A stretch of DNA of 64,000 nt from Deltaproteobacteria bacterium (GTDB lineage: Bacteria > Desulfobacterota > Desulfobulbia > Desulfobulbales > JAGXFP01). The stretch lies in assembly GCA_020056965.1 (NCBI GenBank), contig JAGVGT010000021.1, positions 94,717 through 158,716 of the forward strand, read 5' to 3'. The translations under genes and the position numbers were made by a program. This document shows, piece by piece, positions 28,500 through 35,965 of this stretch (positions are counted from its first letter, which is position 1; the number at the start of each line of letters is the position of its first letter). The notes beneath the pieces were generated by a model. It saw nothing but the letters and a program-made list of their open reading frames with translations. It was not told where the DNA came from and searched no databases.

Positions 28500-31109
28500 C
28501 TACGGAGCGACTACATTCCAGGAAGCCTTGACGGCACTGGTATCGGTTTGCATCTCGGTGCTGCTGGCGTTAATTCCAATAACCCAAAGAGTTACGGTGG
28601 TCCCGGGAATAAGAATGGAAGAGGGAAGGCTGATCGGGGTGTTTATTGAGATAGGCCCACTCCAGGCCGTCGTATCTGTTTTGTACTTGTACTGAGATAT
28701 GGGGCCGCAGCTGGGCAGAGCTAAATTGCTAGCGGTATCCCAACAGACGGTGATCGTGGCCGAGGTGCTGGTGGTGGAAGTCGCCGGCTGGCCCGAGAGG
28801 ATCGGGCGATAGGCGTAGAAAGGAATGATGCTGACGGAGTCGGGGTCACCGGGGTCTTCCACGTAGGCTGGTGTATCTGTGTAATCATCCGTGCCGGAGT
28901 TAATTTGGTTGGTGCCAAGTTGCGCGTTCAAATTCTTGCCGGAAGACTGCAGACGGCCATCGCTGAGTAAGACCAGGCTGAAGTTTCTGCCGGCGCTTAC
29001 CTCCGTGGCTGTACCCCCCCAACCAGTGGGAACAATCGGCGATGGGCTGTCGGTGGGGATGGTCATGACACGGCCAAGGGCACCACGGTTGTCCCATTTG
29101 TCTGCTGTTGTTTCAGTATTGTCGTCATTGTCGCCCCAGGCATAAACAGCGCTGCCAACCAGGGCCAGCGAGTGTTGGTAGCCACCGTCAATCCGGGTGG
29201 GGGCGGGACTGCTAAAGGTGTTAACCATAGTTGGCACTGTCTTGTCGCCGGTGGCACCGGTGCCAAGCTGATAATGACCATTATCTCCCCAGCCGTAGGT
29301 GTTGGTGGCGCCGACCGCGAAGGAGTACGCCGAACCGGCGCCAATGGCGCTGACCCCGGTGAGCTGGTCTATAACCGTGGGGTCTTTGGCCGGGAAGACG
29401 GTCGTGGCGCGACCAAGCTGGCCATCGCTGTTATTTCCCCAGGAATAGACGTTCCCGAGGTTGTCCAAAGCGAGCGAGTGCTTCTCGCCGGCGGCAATGG
29501 CAGTAATGTTTATGCCTGTGAGGGCAGCTAGCACCGGAGTAGGAGAATCAACTGTGGAACCATCGCCAAGCTGACCGGAAGAACCATGACCCCAGGCCCA
29601 GACTGTGTGGTCGTTTTTCAGGGCCAGAACGTGGTTATCGCCGGCTGCTACCGTCTCAACGTTGGTCAGTCCGACAACTTGGGCCAGTGGAGCACCATTG
29701 CCACCGCCGGTATGGCCGAGTAGCACAGAGTCATTGACGCCGCTGGTCCAGACGCTGCCGTCGGTTTTGACAATGGCCGAGTAATCAAATCCGGCTGAGA
29801 CGGCCGACGCCCCGGTGATGTTGAGGCGCTGTGGAAGAATAAAGCTGCTTCCGGGGCAGGTGTTCGGGAAAGCATCTAGCGGGGCAGCATCAATTTGGCC
29901 ACTGTTGCATTGTCCCCAGCCCCAGACCGTGCCGTCGCTGGCCAAAACCAGGTTGTGATAGTTGCCGGCCGAGATTTGGGGGGTAACGCCGTAGGGATCA
30001 ACCAGGTCCACGTTGGTCACGCTGACGGTTGCCGGGGTTGGGGTCAAGCCGTTGAAATTGTCGTCCGTTGAACTGGTTGTCCCTATATCGATTGAGTACG
30101 GTTGGTTATCGTCGGCGGCAGAATCATCCACCCCGGTGACCGTCACCGTCTGTACCAAGCTCTCGCCATTTTTGAAGGTGATCGGGGTGCTTACCGTGCC
30201 TTCGGCAGGGTTGGAACTGGTGATCGTCATTTCGACGTCAGCAGCCGGCTGGATGTTGAGTTGCACCGTGAAGGTCGCGGGATATCCTGATTCATCGGTG
30301 TTGCCGCTGATGGCTGAAACTGTTACGAAGCCTCTCTTGACGTTCAGGTTGGTCACGGCGACATCGATCGGGTCGAGGCCGCTGTATTTCGGATCGGTGG
30401 AAATAGCCGGGGCCAGCTGGATATTGAAGGACTGATTGCCATCGGCAGTTGTATCGCCCACGCCGGTCACGGTCACGGTCTGGTATTGGTCCCAGTCGGT
30501 AGTGGAAAAGAGCAGACTGCTTTTATCGACAGTACCTTCCGCGGTATTGGAACTTGTAATTGGAATTGTGACCTCGGCGGTCGGGGCAGAGCCGAGACGA
30601 ACAGTGAAGGTCGCCGTAGTACCGCTTTCCGAGGTGTCGCCGCTGATTGGTGAGACGGCGATTGATCCATCCATGATGTCAAGATTGACTGCGGAGACAG
30701 CCTTTTCCAAGGCGTTGTAGGCTGAGGCCGTCGAAGTTGTCGGGCCAAGCTGAATGGTGTAGTTCTGATTGCCGTCAGCCGTGGTGTCATTGACGCCGGT
30801 CACCGTGATGGTTTGAGGCGTGGACCAGTCGGCACTGGTGAAAACGAGGCTGGTTTTGTCCACAGTGCCTTCGGTGGTGTCGGAACTGCTGACCGGAATG
30901 GTCACATCGGCGGTTGGTTTGGAGCTGAGACTGACCGAGAGGCTGCCGGCAAGGCCGTATTCATCGGTGGTTATTGTCGTATCAGGCGAAACACTGATGC
31001 CGGACGTGGCTGGCGGGGTTGCGGAGGTTTTGTCTTCTCCCGCTCCGCCACAGCCATTGAGGAACCATATAGGAATTAACAATAGTACAAGTGTGCGGAT
31101 CATGGACAT
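28500..31109 (-). CDS. surface lipoprotein with Calx-beta-like and RCC1 repeats
   Basis: An 869-residue exported protein. A lipobox LNGC (Cys20) ends the signal peptide. Residues ~35-375 hold three ~112-residue Calx-beta-like repeats, each with TVTGV.D..ADGNQ or TVTGVDDSAADDNQ. Residues ~378-765 form an RCC1-type propeller of about seven blades: VWGWGQCNSGQ, VWTSGVNDS, VWAWGHGSSGQLG, VYSWGNNSDGQLG, YGWGDNGHYQLG, VYAWGDNDDN and SSGKNLNAQLG. A fibronectin-like domain ends it. Such proteins are thought to act in adhesion or surface binding. GGGGAG precedes the start. It is transcribed toward cysK-cysS and lies next to a Crp-like regulator gene on the same strand. Confidence 0.85.
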   Translation of the reverse strand: MSMIRTLVLLLIPIWFLNGCGGAGEDKTSATPPATSGISVSPDTTITTDEYGLAGSLSVSLSSKPTADVTIPVSSSDTTEGTVDKTSLVFTSADWSTPQTITVTGVNDTTADGNQNYTIQLGPTTSTASAYNALEKAVSAVNLDIMDGSIAVSPISGDTSESGTTATFTVRLGSAPTAEVTIPITSSNTAEGTVDKSSLLFSTTDWDQYQTVTVTGVGDTTADGNQSFNIQLAPAISTDPKYSGLDPIDVAVTNLNVKRGFVTVSAISGNTDESGYPATFTVQLNIQPAADVEMTITSSNPAEGTVSTPITFKNGESLVQTVTVTGVDDSAADDNQPYSIDIGTTSSTDDNFNGLTPTPATVSVTNVDLVDPYGVTPQISAGNYHNLVLASDGTVWGWGQCNSGQIDAAPLDAFPNTCPGSSFILPQRLNITGASAVSAGFDYSAIVKTDGSVWTSGVNDSVLLGHTGGGNGAPLAQVVGLTNVETVAAGDNHVLALKNDHTVWAWGHGSSGQLGDGSTVDSPTPVLAALTGINITAIAAGEKHSLALDNLGNVYSWGNNSDGQLGRATTVFPAKDPTVIDQLTGVSAIGAGSAYSFAVGATNTYGWGDNGHYQLGTGATGDKTVPTMVNTFSSPAPTRIDGGYQHSLALVGSAVYAWGDNDDNTETTADKWDNRGALGRVMTIPTDSPSPIVPTGWGGTATEVSAGRNFSLVLLSDGRLQSSGKNLNAQLGTNQINSGTDDYTDTPAYVEDPGDPDSVSIIPFYAYRPILSGQPATSTTSTSATITVCWDTASNLALPSCGPISQYKYKTDTTAWSGPISINTPISLPSSILIPGTTVTLWVIGINASSTEMQTDTSAVKASWNVVAP

Positions 31110-31330
31110 CTTCGGAATCTCCCCCCAAAAAAATTCGTAACACAGGAACGTTAATCAATAACGAGGTTAAAGCAAGAATTCAATTCAATTTAAATAGTGT
31201 GGCGGTGGGTCGGGAAGAAGCTCTGTTGCTGGCGGGGAAATCTGGGAGTCAATCGACAGAGAGACGGTTTTCAATGTCGTAACCAGAAAAGACCTTGTGG
31301 AATAGGTGTTGGCAGTGAAGTTGCTGGAAA

Positions 31331-31987
31331 TTACCACGAATAAGGAAGTTTTCCGTTAATCGTAATGGTCTTGTTGGTCACGGTAATATATCCACCTGAG
31401 GAGAGTTCCTTTAAAACCCTGCTGACCATCTCGCGAGAAGAACCAACCATGCTGGCAATGTCTTGATGAGTTAATTTATCTTCAATAATCTGAACATTAC
31501 CATGAGACTTTGCGAGATTAGTGAAGAGGCGCGCCACGCGGCCATAAACATCCAGGAGGGCCAAACTTTCAATTTTTTTATTGGCCTCCCTCAGTCTCTC
31601 CATTGATTTATGTAGTAAAGTAAAAACTATATCTGGATTGTTTTTAACAATCTTTCGAAAAGCTTCTTTCTGCAAAACCACGAGCTCACAAGGCTCGCGG
31701 GTCATTACACAGGCCGACCTTGATGCTCCATCGGCCATCGCAGTCATCTCTCCGAAATATTCCCCCGGTCCGAGGATGGCCAGGATAATTTCTTTGCCGT
31801 ATTCATCAATGATGGAAACCTTTACTTTCCCGCTGCAAACCATGTATAAGGAATCTGTGGTATCGCCCTCGCTGAGAATGATGGTGTTCTTGGGGTAGAC
31901 CTTTTTCTGGGCTGAACGAGCAATAAGTTGTAACTCATCGCAACCGAGCCCTGAAAAAAGTGCATTGTGTTCAAAAAAGTTGTCCAT
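31331..31987 (-). CDS. Crp/Fnr-family transcriptional regulator
   Basis: A 218-residue regulator. The cyclic-nucleotide-binding barrel spans ~10-130 (VKVSIIDEYGKEI, GPGEYFGEMTAMADGASRSA). A linker helix and winged helix-turn-helix follow, with LTHQDIASMVGSSREMVSRVLKEL. The cAMP-contact pattern of Crp is not fully preserved, and the FNR N-terminal cysteine cluster is missing, so the effector is unknown. It is divergent from the CsgG-like gene across a 458-base AT-rich spacer, which makes it a candidate regulator of the repeat-protein locus. Confidence 0.9.
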   Translation of the reverse strand: MDNFFEHNALFSGLGCDELQLIARSAQKKVYPKNTIILSEGDTTDSLYMVCSGKVKVSIIDEYGKEIILAILGPGEYFGEMTAMADGASRSACVMTREPCELVVLQKEAFRKIVKNNPDIVFTLLHKSMERLREANKKIESLALLDVYGRVARLFTNLAKSHGNVQIIEDKLTHQDIASMVGSSREMVSRVLKELSSGGYITVTNKTITINGKLPYSW

Positions 31988-32445
31988 AAAACTCTTATCC
32001 TCGGTAACCCCTTAATTTATTTGATAGTCACGCATTTGTTGGACAAAGTCAAGACATCTGGAGTTACCAGTTTAGCTGTATTTTACCTGTTTGCAGAACG
32101 ATAACGATATGCACCCCCAGAAGCGGAATCTGCCACCTTCACCAAGGTGATTACTTCACAAAAACCAATCGCAATAAATCACTGTACCCAGCCAACCATA
32201 AGTTTATAATGAAACTTAGTTTAAGCGGTTGGAAAGTGCCTCAGTAGACACATAGCCGCGCCGTTCAACTTAGTAATAACAGTTGACTTTAGTGGGTGGC
32301 AGATTTAAAAAAAAAATGATTTATGATACAGCTCCACCCTGTGTCTAGCGAAACCATTCAGTGGCGATATTTGTTTGGTATTCAACCAAACCCTTTATTT
32401 TAGCCTGAGCATATAAACCAAAATATTTAAACGGAGATGACGATC
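31988..32445. promoter_or_regulatory. AT-rich divergent regulatory region
   Basis: 458 bases without a gene between the Crp-like regulator (minus) and the CsgG-like gene (plus). A candidate plus-strand promoter is TTGACT (32283-32288), 17-base spacer, TAAAAA (32306-32311). A 6-bp hairpin CACCTT-CACC-AAGGTG (32134-32149) overlaps an imperfect dyad GGTGATTACTTCACA (32146-32160) that resembles a Crp half-site pair with one base less spacing. These are weak calls made by eye. Confidence 0.4.
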
Positions 32446-33810
32446 ATGGGAGGAAAAAAGTTAAATATCCACTTTAGGAAGGTCCTGTACGGGGCAATTC
32501 TAATAGCTTCCTCGCCCATGTTTATATCTTGTTCCGGCATGGATCCCAGGGATGTTCAAGTTGAGTTGGAAAAAACCGCCCCTGAAGCCAAGATAACATC
32601 ATATTCTCAGTCGCTTTCCGATCTGGGGCGGATGAGCGAAATATTCTCCACTGGTGTTGTTAAAATCCAATGCAGTGATATCGCCGACAACACCGGGACT
32701 TCTATGACCACCGGTGGTGAGATTCAGAAAAACATTACCGAAATTATGAAAAGCACCCTGAATTCCATCGGGGGAAATATTGTGTTCATCGAATACGATC
32801 CTTCCTTTATCCAGAATCAGATGGTCAGCGGGTACTCCAATTTTGAGGACAAGGTCATCCCTGATGTGGTCATTACCGGTGGTATAACCGAGTTTGATCG
32901 TGCCCTGGAAGGTACGGATACCGGTGTTGACGTTGGCGCCAATGCTTCGGTTAGTGGGGTGCCAAGCTGGGCGCCATCGAACGAGATCGCTATTAACATG
33001 GGCGATACCAGCAAAACCAGCAAATCCAGAATCACCCTGGATTTTAACATGAAGGACTTCAGGACACTGGCCGGGGTGCCGAAGATGACCGCCACCAACA
33101 GCATGGAAGTCGGCAAAGCCCTCAGGCAGAAGGAGCTTGGCATAACTCTCTTCGGCCCGACTTTCGGACTCAAAGGCGCCATGAAAAAGGTACAGGGGCG
33201 ACATGAGGCGGTTCGACTTCTGGTTCAACTCAGCATGATTCAGATGGTTGGCAAATACACGGCACTCCCTTACTGGCGCTTGTTGGGTGAAGATGCTTTA
33301 CCGGACTCCATCGTTGTCGAGGGGGTCACCGCCAACTATTACAGTCTTTCCCCGGCCTTTCGTATCGCCTTGGCGCAGCAGTGGCTTTATGTCTACGGCT
33401 ATGATGTTGGGTTGACCGGCAAGATTGATTCCGCGACCCTGGCGGCCCTGCAAAAGGTAAACCCCAGTTTTCCGGCTACTAGCCAAGAACTTTCGGAGCA
33501 GGACTTCGTAAATCTCTATCTCAACATGCCTTATGATGCAGCGGCCCTTGGGAGACGAAACGCCTTGAACAAGATAATCAACGGCGCAGTGGAGAAGCAA
33601 CAGGCGGCAGCATCGGAACCGGCTCCGACCCAGCAGGCCTATCGGCAGCCAGCAGCTCAGGCAGAGCCGGCAGCCGCGCAGGCGTCTGCACCGTCTCAAG
33701 CCCCAGCTCAAGCAGCATCTCAAGCAGCACCCCCGGTCGCTCCTGCTGCTGGCGGAAATACTTCCAAAAGCACCGGGTTTGGAAAAAAACTTAGCAATTC
33801 AGAATGGTAA
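32446..33810 (+). CDS. CsgG/HfaB-like secretion lipoprotein with PG-binding-like module
   Basis: A 454-residue exported lipoprotein: signal peptide with FISC lipobox (Cys29), then a CsgG-type domain (~60-280). The most telling stretch is HEAVRLLVQLSMIQMVGKY followed by LPYWR, typical of CsgG/HfaB outer-membrane channels. Residues ~302-345 (FRIALAQQWLYVYGYDV, DSATLAALQKVNP) resemble a peptidoglycan-binding domain, and the end (~385-440) is Ala/Pro/Gln-rich. The ATG at 32446 is chosen because GGAG lies nine bases upstream; the in-frame ATG at 32437 abuts that GGAG. It heads the repeat-protein locus and is the likely exporter of the two solenoid proteins downstream (inference). Confidence 0.75.
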   Translation: MGGKKLNIHFRKVLYGAILIASSPMFISCSGMDPRDVQVELEKTAPEAKITSYSQSLSDLGRMSEIFSTGVVKIQCSDIADNTGTSMTTGGEIQKNITEIMKSTLNSIGGNIVFIEYDPSFIQNQMVSGYSNFEDKVIPDVVITGGITEFDRALEGTDTGVDVGANASVSGVPSWAPSNEIAINMGDTSKTSKSRITLDFNMKDFRTLAGVPKMTATNSMEVGKALRQKELGITLFGPTFGLKGAMKKVQGRHEAVRLLVQLSMIQMVGKYTALPYWRLLGEDALPDSIVVEGVTANYYSLSPAFRIALAQQWLYVYGYDVGLTGKIDSATLAALQKVNPSFPATSQELSEQDFVNLYLNMPYDAAALGRRNALNKIINGAVEKQQAAASEPAPTQQAYRQPAAQAEPAAAQASAPSQAPAQAASQAAPPVAPAAGGNTSKSTGFGKKLSNSEW

Positions 33811-33877
33811 GATCGGCAAGAGCGTTTGAACAAACGAAGAACTACTCTAAATTTGAATATATCCGGAGGTAACAGGT

Positions 33878-34609
33878 ATGAAACTGGTTAAAATTTCAAC
33901 CGCAGTTGTCCTAGCCTTGATCTTGAGCGGCACTTTTGCCTTTGCTGGAAACAAGAAAATCATGACAGTCAGGGCTGCCAAAATTATCGCCGAGCGCGGA
34001 ATCGTTGAATCGATTTACGGCCTAAAGATCAGATCGTCAGAATCGGTTGAGAACATGATTGCCGCCGGTTTCGAGGGTAAAACTGAAGTCAAGACCGAGG
34101 CGGAAATCCGCGGTATCAAAATCTCCGAGATTGTTTACGACGCAGAGAAGGACATCGCCCAAGCAACAGCGACCATTAAATTGGACCAACTGACCAATAT
34201 TGACGGACAAGAAATTGATTTCAAGGGTAAAATTTTTACCCGGGTGGGTTTCGCCACTTCGACCCCGGCCATGGCCGCGCCCCTCAAGGCACTACGTGCG
34301 GCCGAGCTTGACGCCTATAAGCAACTGGCCAAGCGAATTGTCGGCTTTACCCTTGAAAGTCAAACCACCGTTGAAAACTACATACTTACCTCAGACATAG
34401 TCAAATCCAAGGTGCTTGCGACTATTTATTTAGCCAGAGTCACCGACTACGGTTGGGATCCCATGGGTGATGCATATGTGAAAATGGCTATTAATACCAC
34501 TGAAGTTTCAGAAATTCTCGGACAGCAGATTATTGACGTTGACGAAGTAATCGAGGTTGAAGGCCAGGGTGCCCAAGGCGATGACTACTCGAAGGCTAAA
34601 GGTAAGTAA
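33878..34609 (+). CDS. exported protein with two LPP20-like domains
   Basis: A 243-residue protein with a cleavable signal (ending AFAG near residue 23) and good GGAGG before the start. It has two tandem copies of an LPP20-like fold: residues ~30-103 (VRAAKIIAERGIVESIYGL...SVENM...IRGIKISEIVYD) and ~138-215 (LRAAELDAYKQLAKRIVGF...TVENYI...YLARVTDYGWD). LPP20-type proteins occur beside CsgG-like proteins in flagellar FlgO/FlgP and other envelope loci. It follows the CsgG-like gene by 67 bases and probably works with it at the outer membrane (inference). Confidence 0.75.
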   Translation: MKLVKISTAVVLALILSGTFAFAGNKKIMTVRAAKIIAERGIVESIYGLKIRSSESVENMIAAGFEGKTEVKTEAEIRGIKISEIVYDAEKDIAQATATIKLDQLTNIDGQEIDFKGKIFTRVGFATSTPAMAAPLKALRAAELDAYKQLAKRIVGFTLESQTTVENYILTSDIVKSKVLATIYLARVTDYGWDPMGDAYVKMAINTTEVSEILGQQIIDVDEVIEVEGQGAQGDDYSKAKGK

Positions 34610-34661
34610 CCCCTCTTCCCTGTGTCTCTTTAGGGTCGCGTAATTTGCCTGGAGAACTGAT

Positions 34662-34955
34662 ATGAAAATGAAATACTTTTTATTCGGGATTGGTTCCTCC
34701 TTGTTGGTGTTGTTATTGACCGGCGCCATGAACGACCCTGGTGCACCAGGGTCGGCAAATCTTAACTTCGGCCGTTACCAACTCTCCTCTTGGGCTACCC
34801 CCTTCGGTGAGCAGGGGGGGGCAATGGGAGCTTTCGTAATAGATACCGTGTCCGGCGAGACGAGGACTGTTTATAGCCGAACATTCGGTTCAACTGTTAT
34901 GGAAGGCGAGGTCATCAAGAACGATCTCAAAAAGCCCTTCAACGCCATCCAGTAA
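34662..34955 (+). CDS. small exported or membrane-anchored hypothetical protein
   Basis: A 97-residue protein with a hydrophobic N-terminal segment (~4-22) and GGAG before the ATG. The remainder is a short beta-rich segment: GRYQLSSWATPFGEQGGAMGAFVIDTVSGETRTVYSR. No known family is recognised. It is the third gene of the CsgG-like unit, 52 bases after the LPP20-like gene, and a long inverted repeat follows its stop. Confidence 0.6.
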   Translation: MKMKYFLFGIGSSLLVLLLTGAMNDPGAPGSANLNFGRYQLSSWATPFGEQGGAMGAFVIDTVSGETRTVYSRTFGSTVMEGEVIKNDLKKPFNAIQ

Positions 34956-34956
34956 A

Positions 34957-35000
34957 AAGGGGGGGATTAGAATCATTTACAAGATTCTAATCCCCCCCTT
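34957..35000. terminator. 18-bp stem hairpin between convergent genes
   Basis: A perfect 18-bp inverted repeat (34957-34974 with 34983-35000) with an eight-base loop. On the minus strand it is followed by a T run, so it terminates the 35072-35470 gene. On the plus strand there is no T run, but it may still protect the 3' end of the CsgG-unit mRNA. Confidence 0.85.
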
Positions 35001-35071
35001 CAAACCAACTTAAGACTGAATAAGGCGCTAGTTAGATCCGATGCCGCCAAGTCTTACCTGATTCGAACCTC

Positions 35072-35470
35072 TTAATCTTTCGTAAATTCAACACTGACCT
35101 GATACGCATTGGTGGTGTTGCTGACATTGACTGCCGTATCAAATGAGACTGATTCACCATCAATGAAGGGTCGATGTTCATTCACCGGCAGGTCATAAGC
35201 ACCCACGACCGTCCCGCTGGAAGAACGCAAATAAAGGGTGATGTAGCCACGCAGAGTGCTTTTGGAGATGTTCTTGATGCTACCCTTGATGGCCACAACT
35301 CTATTCGCCGGGAAATACTCCGCATCCAAATTTTCAAGAGAAACGAAAGACATGTTTTGCTTCATTGGAACCAAATTCCGGCCGGCCGGTTCACAACTAG
35401 CCGGAGTTGGATGGAATGCAATTAAGGACAACAACAAGGTCGGTAAAGCCAATCTTTTTGAGCTTTTCAT
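35072..35470 (-). CDS. exported FxLYD-like beta-sandwich protein
   Basis: A 132-residue protein with a signal peptide (cleavage near PASC or ASCEPA). The mature part resembles the FxLYD/Ig-like fold that occurs in envelope proteins: VAIKGSIKNISKSTLRGYITLYLRSSSGTVVGAYDLPVN, then GESVSFDTAV and YQVSVEF. A single cysteine (ASCEP) follows the hydrophobic core and could be a poor lipobox. It is oriented against the neighbouring genes and sits between the CsgG unit and the giant repeat gene, so membership in the same system is uncertain. Confidence 0.6.
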   Translation of the reverse strand: MKSSKRLALPTLLLSLIAFHPTPASCEPAGRNLVPMKQNMSFVSLENLDAEYFPANRVVAIKGSIKNISKSTLRGYITLYLRSSSGTVVGAYDLPVNEHRPFIDGESVSFDTAVNVSNTTNAYQVSVEFTKD

Positions 35471-35965
35471 CGCTGGGATTGTCTCAATTTGAGGTTAGCT
35501 GACCCTGTTTGTCACGGATCAGCGGTGAGGAAGCAAAGTCATCTTTTCCTAGTAAGTTGCATTCACCACCAATTTTTTTATAATACACACAGATAATATT
35601 TATTTCCAGACTTAGAAATCAAGCGACCAAATTATCACGATCATGGATTATAATATAATCGAAATACCTTAAGGAACCTAGCGTAATGGCAGTAAAAAAT
35701 TGTGAAAAAATCCCCAAAAAAGGGCGCATTGCTTCACTGTTTTTTGTTTAGAGAAATAGGATAGTGGCAACAGGAGATCAATGTGGTCTCGGTATTCTTT
35801 TTTTGAGTAAATTAACTCAAGATATATACAAAAACTTTGTTTATAATTCAAAAGGCGAGATAGAATTGAAGTGCATAAAGGTGATCTGTTCTAAATGACA
35901 ATGATGCGCCGGTTTGTTAGCCAGAATGTGTCTCGGCAAACAAGGTAGTCCCCAGAGGAGTACTT
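35471..35965. promoter_or_regulatory. AT-rich divergent spacer before the giant repeat gene
   Basis: 495 bases with no credible gene. It must hold the promoters of the FxLYD-like gene (minus) and the giant repeat gene (plus). It is strongly A+T-rich with poly-A/T tracts and small hairpins, a usual feature of regulated or horizontally acquired surface genes. I cannot point to a firm -35/-10 pair. Confidence 0.4.

Noticed and set aside
35072-35470. Possibility that the FxLYD-like gene is a lipoprotein subunit of the fibre system
   Set aside because: It is on the opposite strand, its Cys context (PASC) is a poor lipobox and it has no repeat; kept only as an exported protein of unknown link.
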